Shown here piece by piece: positions 36,219 through 44,044 of a stretch of DNA of 64,000 bases. The position numbers and the translations under genes were made by a program. Numbering within the stretch: position 1 is the stretch's first letter; the number at the start of each line of letters is the position of its first letter. This DNA is from Burkholderia sp. (GTDB taxonomy: Bacteria > Pseudomonadota > Gammaproteobacteria > Burkholderiales > Burkholderiaceae), in the NCBI GenBank assembly GCA_031253835.1, contig JAIRVP010000076.1:118032-182031 (forward strand), given 5' to 3'. The notes beneath the pieces were generated by a model. The model worked only from the letters and a program-made list of their open reading frames with translations, searched no databases and was not told where the DNA came from.

Positions 36219-36232
36219 TTTGACGAGTCAAA
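36219..36232. promoter_or_regulatory. Candidate MarR operator before the MFS gene
   Basis: TTTGAC (36219–36224), two bases, GTCAAA (36227–36232): a perfect 6-bp inverted repeat 18 bases before the MFS start codon. A TAGAAT on the minus strand (36243–36248) could be the −10 box. An operator there would block early transcription, as expected for MarR repression of a downstream pump. Confidence 0.5.
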
Positions 36233-36304
36233 CAATCTTAAAATTCTAGCATGGCGGAGTAATCTAGGCTGGCGACGGTTTAGGGCCTGTTCAAGCCAAG
36301 GAGA

Positions 36305-37150
36305 ATGATGGAACCGATTTCAATCACCCCCGCGACGACGCTTTCGCAGGAGGATCGGGACGCGCTGTGGCGCGCGAAGCAGGTGCTGGAAAGCCCGTCG
36401 CTGACGATGAAGCTGACCGGCATGCTCGGCGCGCCGGTCGAGAAAATGATCGCGCGGCTGCCGGATTTCGCGACCGGCAAGATCAACGACGCGACGCAGC
36501 TCGCGCTGCGCAAGTGCCTGAACATCGCGCTGCGTACGCTCGGCAAGCCGCCGGCGCCGGACGCCGAGCCCGACAAGCCGAGCAACCTGCTGCACAAGCT
36601 CGCGGTCGCGACGACCGGCGCGGCGGGCGGCGCGTTCGGCTTTCTCGCGCTGCCGGTCGAGCTGCCGGTAACGACCACGCTGATCTTCCGCTCGGTGTGC
36701 GACATCGCGCGCAGCGAGGGCGAGGACCTGACGTCGGTCGATACGCAGCTGCAATGCCTGGCCGTGCTCGGCATGGGCGGCCACCCGGACAAGCAGGAAG
36801 AGGACGCCGATCTCGGCTATTTCGTGCTGCGCGGCGCGCTGGCCCAGGCGATCTCGAAAGCGTCGTCGGACATCACGACGAAAGGCATCGCCGCGCACAG
36901 CTCGGCGGCCGTGTTCAAGCTCGTGCAGACGGTGGCGTCGCGCTTCTCGGTGCAGGTGACCGAGCAGATGGCCGCGAAGTCGATCCCGGCGATCGGCGCC
37001 GTGCTCGGCGCGACCGTCAACACGCTGTTCATCGACCACTTCCAGCAGATGGCGCACGGCCACTTCACCGTGCGCCGGCTCGAGCGCAAGTACGGCTCGG
37101 TGGCCGTCAAGGCCGCCTATCAGGCGATCGACGCCTCGCCGACACGCTGA
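36305..37150 (+). CDS. EcsC family protein
   Basis: A 281-residue protein with the EcsC-family pattern: an N-terminal helical region ('SQEDRDALWRAKQVLESPSLTMKLTGMLGAPVE'), a Gly/Ala-rich helix 'TTGAAGGAFGFLALPVELPVTTTLIFRSVCDIARSEGEDL' near residues 99–140, and 'AVLGATVNTLFIDHFQQMAHGHFTVRRLERKYG' at the C-terminus. EcsC is found beside the EcsAB transporter in Bacillus; the function of stand-alone proteobacterial members is unknown. AAGGAGA precedes tandem ATGs at 36305 and 36308. The last 31 bases overlap the convergent hydrolase gene. Confidence 0.85.
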   Translation: MMEPISITPATTLSQEDRDALWRAKQVLESPSLTMKLTGMLGAPVEKMIARLPDFATGKINDATQLALRKCLNIALRTLGKPPAPDAEPDKPSNLLHKLAVATTGAAGGAFGFLALPVELPVTTTLIFRSVCDIARSEGEDLTSVDTQLQCLAVLGMGGHPDKQEEDADLGYFVLRGALAQAISKASSDITTKGIAAHSSAAVFKLVQTVASRFSVQVTEQMAAKSIPAIGAVLGATVNTLFIDHFQQMAHGHFTVRRLERKYGSVAVKAAYQAIDASPTR

Positions 37151-38082
37151 ACCGCGCGTTCGACCGCGACGCGGCGCAGGAACGCGGCCGCGCGGTCGAG
37201 CGCGTCGCGCGCTTCCGGCACCATCGGCGCGTACAGCTGCCACACGTGCGGCAGGTCCGGCCACACCTCGATCTCCACCTGCACGCCGGCTGCCTTCGCC
37301 TTCTCGGCGACGCGGCGCGAATCGTCGAGCAGCACTTCGGTGCTGCCGACCTGGATATACAGCGGCGGCAGGCCCGTGAAATCCGCGTAGAGCGGCGACG
37401 CGTACGGATGCGTGGCCGGTGTATCGCCGAGGTACAGCTTCGCGGCCTTCGGCAATGCCGAGCCGGCAAACATCGGATCGGCGCCGTCGTTGGTGCGCAG
37501 CGTCGCGCCGGTGGCCGCGAGATCGGTCCACGGCGAGAACAGGATCGCGCCGGCCGGCAGCGGCTCGCCGCGGTCGCGCAGCGCGACGAGCGTCGCGAGC
37601 GCGAGGCCGCCGCCGGCCGAATCGCCGCCGAGCACGATCGACTCGGGCGGCGTGCCGAGCGCCAGCAGTTGCCGGTAGGCGGCAAGCGCATCGTCGAGCG
37701 CGGCCGGGAAGCGGTTTTCGGGCGCGAGCCGGTAGTCGAGCGAGAACGAGCGCACGCCCGCGCGCTTCGTCAGGCCGAACACGAGCGGCCGGTGGGTCCT
37801 CGTCGAACAGAAGTAATAGCCGCCGCCGTGGATATACAGCAGCGTGCGGCCGGGCCCGCGCCCCGCGCTTGCATCGGTGCGCTCGAGCCATTCGCCGCGC
37901 AGCGGCGCGTCGCCCGCGCCGTAGCACTGGCGCAGCCGGTAGCCCGACGGCGCACGGCGCGGCACGACCATCCGCAGGTCGGTAAAGCGCCGCGCACGCG
38001 CGGGGTCGAGCACCTCGCGCGTGGTCTCGGGACGAAACTGCCAGCGCAGCAGCCAGCAGGCGAACTTGCTTTGCCAACTCAT
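37120..38082 (-). CDS. Alpha/beta hydrolase, hormone-sensitive-lipase family
   Basis: A 320-residue carboxylesterase-type protein. It has the family oxyanion motif 'LLYIHGGGYYF' (~80–90) and the nucleophile 'LGGDSAGGGLAL' (G-D-S-A-G, near residue 153). The C-terminal acid and base are 'D..S..', 'LPHVWQLYAPM' with His near residue 285. The HGGG plus GDSAG pair marks the bacterial HSL (family IV) esterases, which act on short or medium acyl esters. It could equally be a lactonase or de-acetylase. It starts at ATG 38082 and converges on the EcsC gene with a 31-base coding overlap. Confidence 0.86.
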   Translation of the reverse strand: MSWQSKFACWLLRWQFRPETTREVLDPARARRFTDLRMVVPRRAPSGYRLRQCYGAGDAPLRGEWLERTDASAGRGPGRTLLYIHGGGYYFCSTRTHRPLVFGLTKRAGVRSFSLDYRLAPENRFPAALDDALAAYRQLLALGTPPESIVLGGDSAGGGLALATLVALRDRGEPLPAGAILFSPWTDLAATGATLRTNDGADPMFAGSALPKAAKLYLGDTPATHPYASPLYADFTGLPPLYIQVGSTEVLLDDSRRVAEKAKAAGVQVEIEVWPDLPHVWQLYAPMVPEARDALDRAAAFLRRVAVERAVQRVGEASIA

Positions 38083-38171
38083 CGGACCCACTCCGTCATC
38101 GCAGTGTGACGATGGTACGTGCGAACGTTCCCGCACCGCTCGACAGGTGCCTCTATATCAAACGCCGGCGC

Positions 38172-38606
38172 TCAGTTCGCCGGCATCACCTGGCCGCGGA
38201 TCTCGCCGGCCGGGTGCTCCTTCGTATGGACGTTGAAGTACCACTTGCCGCCCATCAGGTCGGTGACCTGCGCGTCGGTGAGCTCCTTCGAACCCTTGAT
38301 CGGGCTCGCCAGCTCGTCCTTCGGGATCGGCACCTGCACGCCGGCGTTCTGGCCGACCGGCGCGGGCCCGTGGAAATGCGCGGCGGTGGCCGGCCCCGTG
38401 AGGTGTTCGTAAGTGGCGGCCCACCGCAGCGTATGGGTGGCCGTGTCGTACGTGGCGTCGACGACGCCCGAGCCCTTGGTTGCCGTCGGCGGCACTTCGC
38501 TCGACGGCTGCAGACTGGCGGACAGGCGCACCGTTTCGGCGGCGGCGCTGCCGGCGGCCAGCACGCCAGCGAGTAACGCGACCTGGAGCAAACGCAGCTT
38601 GAGCAT
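38172..38606 (-). CDS. Secreted CHRD-domain protein
   Basis: A 144-residue protein with a Sec signal peptide ('LLQVALLAGVLAAGSAAA', cleavage after about residue 23) and one CHRD domain: 'ETVRLSASLQPSSEVPP', 'THTLRWAATYEHLTGPATAAHFHGPA' and 'WYFNVHTKEHPAGEIRGQV'. CHRD was named from chordin; bacterial members are exported and of unknown role. No other genes in its operon are seen. The upstream 300 bases hold a candidate divergent small RNA. Confidence 0.88.
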   Translation of the reverse strand: MLKLRLLQVALLAGVLAAGSAAAETVRLSASLQPSSEVPPTATKGSGVVDATYDTATHTLRWAATYEHLTGPATAAHFHGPAPVGQNAGVQVPIPKDELASPIKGSKELTDAQVTDLMGGKWYFNVHTKEHPAGEIRGQVMPAN

Positions 38607-38805
38607 GGACTCTCCTTGTACGACGTTGTACGCCGCCCGAACGGGGGCGCCAGACTGGATGGTAGTCGATCGCCGCCGTCGCGGGCGTCCACCGACCGGC
38701 CCTGCAGCGAATCGTCGCAGCGCGCCGCGTCAGTCTGCGTCAACCTGGAACGGACCTTTGCAACCCGACGGCTGAATCCGCGCGCGGCCTTTCGCTACAC
38801 TTCGT

Positions 38806-38878
38806 TTCACAGTTGCTTGTTTCCTTCGTCCGAAGGAGTCTGCGAGTATTCACGCGGCCACCCGGCCGCGTTTTTTTT
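38806..38878 (+). ncRNA. Candidate small RNA ending in an orphan intrinsic terminator
   Basis: The plus strand has a strong terminator at 38853–38878 but no plus-strand gene for more than 1.7 kb upstream or 3.6 kb downstream. A TACACT (38796–38801) could serve as a −10, giving a transcript from about 38806. That transcript would hold a hairpin CCTTCG/CGAAGG (38823–38828, 38831–38836), an unpaired AGUCUGCGAGUAUUCA stretch, then the terminator stem. No −35 box is convincing, so the 5' end is a guess; the 3' end is well supported. Confidence 0.4.
38853..38878 (+). terminator. Orphan intrinsic terminator (plus strand)
   Basis: Perfect 7-bp stem CGCGGCC / GGCCGCG (38853–38859, 38864–38870), tetraloop ACCC, then eight T. 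On the minus strand no T-run follows the stem, so the signal is directional and does not serve the class II aldolase gene at 38909. Confidence 0.8.
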
Positions 38879-38908
38879 ATGCTCGGCCGGCGGCCGCGTC
38901 ACGTCAAG

Positions 38909-39682
38909 TCACGCGCGATAGCCGGGATCGAGCCGATCGACGATGCGCTGCAGCGCGTCGAACGCGTCCTGCCCCGCGCCGTGCTTCGGATCGAAATTCA
39001 GCGAATCGCGCACGCAGCCTTCGAGCACCAGCGGCGCAATCGGCAGCGCGTCGCCGATCGCATGCGTCGCAATCTGCACCTCGCACGCACGGTTGAGCAG
39101 CCACATCAGCGAGAACGTCTGCGCGAGCGTTGCACCGATCGTCACCGGGCCGTGGTTGCGCAGCAGCAGCACGGGCCGCCCGCCCGCGCTCTCGACGATG
39201 CGCCGCCCCTCCTCCAGATGCACGGTGATGCCCTCGAAGTCGTGATACGCGATCTTCCCGTACAGCTGCGCCGAATAGAAATTGGAAAACGACAGCCCGT
39301 CGCGCGAACAGCACACGGCCATCGTGGGTGTCGTGTGCACGTGCATCACGCAATGCGCGTCGGGCAGCGCCGCGTGGATCGCGCTGTGGAACGTGAAGCC
39401 GGCCGGATTGATCGGCCAGTCGGCATGCCCGATCACGTTGCCGTCGATGTCGATCTTCACGAGGTTCGACGCGCACACTTCGCGGTAATGGAGCCCGAAC
39501 GGGTTGATCAGGAAATGTCCGTCCTCGCCGGGCACGCGCAGCGAGATGTGGTTGTAGATCAGCTCGGTCCAGCCCAGGTAATCGAAGATGCGGTAGGCGG
39601 CCGCGAGCTGCACGCGCGCCTGCCATTCGGCTTCGGAAAAGCGGGCGGGACGCGTGAACGGCTGGTTCGGTACACGTTGCAT
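38909..39682 (-). CDS. Class II aldolase/adducin family protein
   Basis: A 257-residue class II aldolase. Metal ligands appear as 'CVMHVHTTPTMAV' (H-x-H, near residues 113–115) and 'LLLRNHGPVTIGATL' (His near residue 176); the acidic residue in 'GDALPI' or 'HEF' positions is not certain. The family covers fuculose-phosphate aldolase, ribulose-5-P epimerase and adducin-like proteins. This subgroup, with 'YNHISLRVPGEDGHFLINPFGLHYREV', is usually annotated only as aldolase II. The start is ATG 39682 (MQRVPNQPF); a longer GTG reading from 39745 is less likely. No sugar genes adjoin it. Confidence 0.83.
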   Translation of the reverse strand: MQRVPNQPFTRPARFSEAEWQARVQLAAAYRIFDYLGWTELIYNHISLRVPGEDGHFLINPFGLHYREVCASNLVKIDIDGNVIGHADWPINPAGFTFHSAIHAALPDAHCVMHVHTTPTMAVCCSRDGLSFSNFYSAQLYGKIAYHDFEGITVHLEEGRRIVESAGGRPVLLLRNHGPVTIGATLAQTFSLMWLLNRACEVQIATHAIGDALPIAPLVLEGCVRDSLNFDPKHGAGQDAFDALQRIVDRLDPGYRA

Positions 39683-39828
39683 GGGGCACTCCGGTTGCGG
39701 ATGGTCGCGGCACACGTGGCGCGGGCCGCCGGGCCGTGTCGCCACGTTGCCATGATGGTTGCGCGCACAACCATATCACCTTCCCCGCGCCCCGGTAACG
39801 CGGGTTTAGCCGGAGCGCTTCCGTCCCC

Positions 39829-41454
39829 TTAAAGCTGGTCGTCGACCGGCAGCAGCATGAAGAGGCCGGTCATCAGGTTGCGCATCAGCCCCGCGTGCGG
39901 ATCGACGTGATAGGTCGTCGGCTCGCCGTTGTCGGTGCCCGTCCACTCGAGTTCGGGCGACCCGCCGCCCGCCGGCGTGACGAGGCTCACGCGATAGCTT
40001 TCGTCCGGCTGCGTCGCGCGCGCGAAGATCTTCGCGACCTGCCCGGCGAGCGTCGGGCTGTGGATCACCAGCGCCAGTTCGGTATTCAGGTGCACGGAAC
40101 GCGGGTCGAGGTTCATCGAGCCGATCACGAGGATCTTCCGGTCGATCACGTACGCCTTCGCGTGCAGGCTCGCGCGCGAACGCGACCCGAACAGGCGCGG
40201 GCGCTGGCGGCCCGGCTGCGCCTTGAACTCGTACAGCTCGACGCCGCGCTGCAGCAGCGGCACGCGGTACGGCCCGTAGCCGGCCTGCACGGCGACCGCG
40301 TCGGTCGCGGCGAGCGAATTGGTCAGGATCGCGACGCGCACGCCGCGCGCGGTCGTGTCGCCGAGGATCTTCACGCCCGCGTCGTGCGGCACGAAGTACG
40401 GCGAGAACGCGAGGAATTCCTGCTGCGCGCCGCGCGTCAGCTCGACGAGGCGCTGCATCGGCGGGCTCACGTACGCGTCGGTCGGCTGCGCGACCTTGTC
40501 GGGCGCGTCGGCCTTGAACTCGGCCGGCGCCCACACGAGCTCCAGCGCGTCGCGCGCGATCTGCTGCGCGAGCGGCGTCGCGTTCAGCGGCTTCGCGTTA
40601 TACGGCTCGGCGTTCTGGCGCCAGTGGCTGCGCAGCTCGTCGCGCATCGCGTCGAGATCCTTCGGGTCGAACGACTGGTGATTCAGCGCACGCAGCGGAT
40701 AGCTGCTCGCGCTCGACCAGTAGGTGTCGAAGCTCGCCGAGACGTCGTTCGTCACGGGGCCGGCGGCAAGCACGTCGAGGTCGCGGAACTGCAGCGTCGG
40801 GCTCGCGCTGAAGTATTCGTCGCCGAGATTGCGGCCGCCGACGATCGCGACCTGGTTGTCCGCGATCATCGCCTTGTTGTGCATGCGGCGCGTGAAGCTG
40901 TCGATGCGCGTGAAGAAGTTGGTCGTGCGCTCGACCATCCCCTGCTGCGACGCGCCGAACGGGTTGAACACGCGGATCTCGATGTTCGGGTGCGTGTTCA
41001 GCGCGGCCATCACGCGGTCGATGTCGCGGAAGTTCAGGTCGTCGACCAGCATCCGCACGCGCACGCCGCGATCGGCCGCGTACAGCGCCGCGGCGAGCAG
41101 CAGCTTGCCCGTCGTGTCCTCGGTCGCGATGTAGTACTGCATGTCGAGCGTCTTCGTCGCGGCGCGGGCGAGCGCGATGCGCATCTGCAGCGCCTGCGCG
41201 CCGTCGGCGAGCAGCCGGAAGCCCGACTGGCCCGGATGCGCGGCTTCCGGTGCGGCCAGCGCGTCGCGCAGCGGCGTCGCGGTATCGGGCGGCAGCGCGT
41301 GGGAAACCGGGCGATCGAGCGTGGTGGCGGGCGGATGCGTCGCGCACGCGGCGACAAGCGACAGCAGTGCGCAGACGGCCAGCGCACGGGCCGGGCGGCA
41401 TGCGGCACGCCACGACGGCGCAGCCGGCGCGCGCCGGATGAAAGACGTGAGCAC
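39829..41454 (-). CDS. clsC: Phospholipase D / cardiolipin synthase ClsC-like lipoprotein
   Basis: A 541-residue protein. It begins with a basic segment, a hydrophobic helix and a lipobox-like 'LLSLVAAC' (Cys near residue 37), so it may be a lipoprotein. Two HKD motifs are intact: HNKAMIAD near residue 210 and HAKAYVID near residue 430. 'LDMQYYIATEDTTGKLLL' and 'GSMNLDPRSVHLNTELALVI' are typical of ClsC/YmdC. It would make cardiolipin from phosphatidylglycerol plus phosphatidylethanolamine; E. coli ClsC needs YmdB, which is not adjacent. GTG 41454 has GAGGAAG upstream, whereas the longer ATG (41490) has none. Confidence 0.83.
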   Translation of the reverse strand: MLTSFIRRAPAAPSWRAACRPARALAVCALLSLVAACATHPPATTLDRPVSHALPPDTATPLRDALAAPEAAHPGQSGFRLLADGAQALQMRIALARAATKTLDMQYYIATEDTTGKLLLAAALYAADRGVRVRMLVDDLNFRDIDRVMAALNTHPNIEIRVFNPFGASQQGMVERTTNFFTRIDSFTRRMHNKAMIADNQVAIVGGRNLGDEYFSASPTLQFRDLDVLAAGPVTNDVSASFDTYWSSASSYPLRALNHQSFDPKDLDAMRDELRSHWRQNAEPYNAKPLNATPLAQQIARDALELVWAPAEFKADAPDKVAQPTDAYVSPPMQRLVELTRGAQQEFLAFSPYFVPHDAGVKILGDTTARGVRVAILTNSLAATDAVAVQAGYGPYRVPLLQRGVELYEFKAQPGRQRPRLFGSRSRASLHAKAYVIDRKILVIGSMNLDPRSVHLNTELALVIHSPTLAGQVAKIFARATQPDESYRVSLVTPAGGGSPELEWTGTDNGEPTTYHVDPHAGLMRNLMTGLFMLLPVDDQL

Positions 41455-41676
41455 GGGAGCTTCCTCGACTGGCGGAACGACGGTCCGCATTCGCCGCGGC
41501 GCGCGGCTGGCGCGCGGTTCCGGCCGATTCTAGTGGGCGGCCGATGACCCGGTCAATCGCGCGGGCGGCAGGATTGACGCCGGGCCGCCGGCGAATGGCC
41601 GCCTGCCGGGTGTCGCCATCCCGCCGGCCGGATTCGCCCGCCGGACGGGCCGCGCGCGGAAGCGGTCCAACCAATC

Positions 41677-42393
41677 TCACTGCGCGTCGCCACTGCGCTC
41701 GAAATGGCTGCGCACGTAATCGATATGCGTCTGCATCGCGGTGCGCGCCTCCTCGGGCCGCTGCGCGCAGATCGCTTCACACACGACGCGGTGCTGCAGC
41801 AACAGCAGCTCGGACGCCTGCTCGTCCTCCATCGTCATGCCCGCCACGTTGATCGAGATGTGCTCGCGCAGCATCCCGATCACGCTCGTATGCAGGTGCA
41901 GGAACATCGTGTTGTGCGACGCGAGCGCGATCGCCTCGTGCAGCTTCGCGTCGGTCGCGGCTTCGACGGCCGCGTCGTCGTTCGCGTGCGCGGTTTCGAG
42001 TTCGCGCAGCAGCGTGCGGATCCGGCGCCGGTCGTTCGCATCGGCCCGCAGCGCGGCGAAATAGGCGGTCGCGCCTTCGAGCACGCGGCGGAATTCGAGG
42101 ATGTCGTCGCGCAGCGCCGGATGGTCGGCGACCAGCTGGCCCCACGGCGACGCGATGCCCGCGCGCAACTGGTCCGTCACGTAGACGCCCGCGCCGCGCC
42201 GGCTCTGCAGCAGCCCGCGCGCGACGAGCCGCTGGGTCGCCTCGCGCACCGTATTGCGTGCGACGCCGTACTGCTGCGCGAGCACGCGCTCGGCCGGCAG
42301 CCGCGCGCCGGCCGGCCAGGTGCCGTCGAGCAGCGCCGTCTCGATCTTGCGCATCACCACTTCGGTCCGGCCCCGTGCCGTCATCGCTGCCAT
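41677..42393 (-). CDS. GntR/FadR family regulator of lactate genes (LldR-like)
   Basis: A 238-residue GntR-family repressor of the FadR/FCD subgroup. The winged helix is at the N-terminus ('LPAERVLAQQYGVARNTVREATQRLVARGLLQSRRGAGVYVT', ~33–75), and the FCD all-helical ligand domain follows ('DDILEFRRVLEGATAYFAA', 'DAKLHEAIALASHN', 'HRVVCEAICA' with metal-type His). It is divergent from lutA-lutC-lutB-lldP. An operator of the E. coli LldR type lies between them, so it most likely senses L-lactate and releases both promoters. ATG 42393 has AGGGAGG seven bases upstream. Confidence 0.87.
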   Translation of the reverse strand: MAAMTARGRTEVVMRKIETALLDGTWPAGARLPAERVLAQQYGVARNTVREATQRLVARGLLQSRRGAGVYVTDQLRAGIASPWGQLVADHPALRDDILEFRRVLEGATAYFAALRADANDRRRIRTLLRELETAHANDDAAVEAATDAKLHEAIALASHNTMFLHLHTSVIGMLREHISINVAGMTMEDEQASELLLLQHRVVCEAICAQRPEEARTAMQTHIDYVRSHFERSGDAQ

Positions 42394-42427
42394 CGTCGCG
42401 CCTCCCTGCGAAATGCCTGCCGCGCCG

Positions 42428-42442
42428 ATTGGCCCAACCAAT
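42428..42442. promoter_or_regulatory. LldR-like operator between the GntR gene and lutA
   Basis: ATTGG-CCCAA-CCAAT (42428–42442) is a perfect 5-bp inverted repeat. It is nearly identical to the LldR operator core I know from E. coli (ATTGGCCCTACCAAT). It lies 35 bases before the regulator start and 80 bases before lutA. Confidence 0.72.
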
Positions 42443-42521
42443 TTGAGCTGCGGCGCCGTCGCGGGAATTATGCAGCGAAATCGTCGACCCGCATGCCGGG
42501 CCGTCGCCCCTGGAGCGAGAC

Positions 42522-43322
42522 ATGAACGAAAGGCAGTACCCCGCCGCCGTCCCCGCGCACGTCTACCTGTTCGCGACCTGCCTGGTCGACCTGTTCGTCC
42601 CCGAAGCGGGGCTCGACGCGGTCCGACTGCTGGAGCGCGAAGGGTTGACCGTCCACTATCCGCGCGGCCAGAGCTGCTGCGGGCAGCCGGCCTACAGCAG
42701 CGGCAATCCCGACGAAGCGCGCCGCGTCGCGGCCGCGCAGCTCGACCTGTTCGCGCAATCGTGGCCCGTGATCGTGCCGTCCGGCTCGTGCGCGGGCATG
42801 ATCCGGCACCATTGGCCGGCGCTGTTCGCCGACGATCCCGTCAACGGCCCGAAGGCCCGTGCGATCGCGGAACGAACCTACGAACTCGCGGAATTCCTCG
42901 TCCATGTGCTCGATGTGCAGCTCGACGCGGCCACGGCCAGCGCCGGGCCCGACGAACGCGTCGTGCTGCACACGTCGTGCGCGGCACGCCGCGAGATGGG
43001 CACGCGCGTGCATGGCGTCGCGCTCGTCGACGCGCTGCCGGGCGTGACGCGGATCGAACACGAACGCGAATCCGAATGCTGCGGCTTCGGCGGCACGTTC
43101 TCGCTGAAACATCCGGACATCTCCGGCGCGATGGTCCGCGACAAGGTCGCATCGGCCTGCGCGACGGGCTGCGACCGGCTCGTGTCCGCGGACTGCGGCT
43201 GCCTGCTGAACATCGGCCACGCGGCGACCAAGGCCGGCGCACCGCTGCCGGTCGAGCATCTCGCGAGCTTCCTGTGGCGCCGGACGGCCGGCGCCGCATC
43301 GTTGCGCGGAGACAAGCGATGA
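42522..43322 (+). CDS. lutA: Lactate utilization protein A (Fe-S, CCG domains)
   Basis: A 266-residue protein with two heterodisulfide-reductase-type cysteine regions: 'SCCGQPAYSSG' with 'SCAG', and 'SECCGFGGTFSLKHPDISGAMVRDK' with 'DCGCLLNIGHA'. These place it in the LutA/YkgE/LldE family, a subunit of the three-part Fe-S L-lactate dehydrogenase that feeds electrons to the respiratory chain. The ATG 42522 has GGAGCGA upstream. It is the first gene of a tightly coupled operon; its stop overlaps the next start (ATGA). Confidence 0.92.
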   Translation: MNERQYPAAVPAHVYLFATCLVDLFVPEAGLDAVRLLEREGLTVHYPRGQSCCGQPAYSSGNPDEARRVAAAQLDLFAQSWPVIVPSGSCAGMIRHHWPALFADDPVNGPKARAIAERTYELAEFLVHVLDVQLDAATASAGPDERVVLHTSCAARREMGTRVHGVALVDALPGVTRIEHERESECCGFGGTFSLKHPDISGAMVRDKVASACATGCDRLVSADCGCLLNIGHAATKAGAPLPVEHLASFLWRRTAGAASLRGDKR

Positions 43323-44044
43323 GCGCGCGCGCCGCCATTCTCGCGCGCCTGCGCGCCGCCGCGCCGGGCGTCGCCGCGACGGCCGCCCCCGCGCTCGACG
43401 CGCGCATCGACACGCATTACGACATGCGCCGCGCATCGACCGAACGCGACCCGCACATGCTCGCGCAGGCAATGCAGGCCGCACTGGCCGCGTCGCACGC
43501 GGACGTCTGGTGCGCGAGCGCCGACGCATGGCCCGTGCAGCTTGCCGCGCGCCTCGCCGATGCCGGCGTGCGCCGCCTGCTGCTCGACCCGGCCCGCGCC
43601 GAATCCGCGGCGCTCGCCCGCGCCTTGCCCGATACAGTTGCACCGGTACCGTTCGACCGGCCGATCGACGCGTGGAAAGCCGAGCTGTTCGACACGATCG
43701 ATGCAGGCTTCACCGTCGCGCGCTCGGGCATCGCGGCCACCGGCACCGTCGTGCTCGCACCCGATGCCGGCACGCCGCGCACCGTGTCGCTGGTGCCGCC
43801 GCTGCATGTCGCGCTCGTCCATGCGAACACGCTGCATGCCGACCTGCACGCGGCCGTGCATGCGGAGCGCTGGCACGCCGGCATGCCGACCAACCTCGTG
43901 CTGGTGTCGGGCCCGTCGAAGACTTCCGACATCCAGCAGACGCTCGCCTACGGCGCACACGGCCCGCGCCGCCTGTGGGTCGTGATCGTCACCGATTCGG
44001 CCGCCCCGTCGGCCGCACCCGCCTGCGAGGACCCGCCGCGATGA
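43319..44044 (+). CDS. lutC: Lactate utilization protein C (LUD domain)
   Basis: A 241-residue LUD-domain protein ('RSGIAATGTVVLAPDAGTPRTVSLVPPLHVALV', 'MPTNLVLVSGPSKTSDIQQTLAYGAHGPRRLWVVIV'). It is the third subunit of the LutABC complex and lacks Fe-S motifs. In Bacillus and many other genomes the order is lutA-lutB-lutC; here lutC is second. Its start and stop overlap both neighbours by four bases, which suggests coupled translation and fixed stoichiometry. Confidence 0.88.
   Translation: MSARAAILARLRAAAPGVAATAAPALDARIDTHYDMRRASTERDPHMLAQAMQAALAASHADVWCASADAWPVQLAARLADAGVRRLLLDPARAESAALARALPDTVAPVPFDRPIDAWKAELFDTIDAGFTVARSGIAATGTVVLAPDAGTPRTVSLVPPLHVALVHANTLHADLHAAVHAERWHAGMPTNLVLVSGPSKTSDIQQTLAYGAHGPRRLWVVIVTDSAAPSAAPACEDPPR

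Larger units (their letters stand above)
38607..38908. other. 302-base intergenic region upstream of the CHRD gene
   Basis: No gene is seen here on either strand. The right half holds a candidate plus-strand small RNA with a strong terminator (listed separately). The left half (38607–38760) is moderately GC-rich and would carry the CHRD promoter; the sequence shows no clear −35/−10 pair that I would defend. Confidence 0.4.

Noticed and set aside
41664..41672. GGTCCAACC downstream of the GntR gene as a second LldR operator
   Set aside because: Only three-base arms and located at the 3' end of the gene; too weak to claim.
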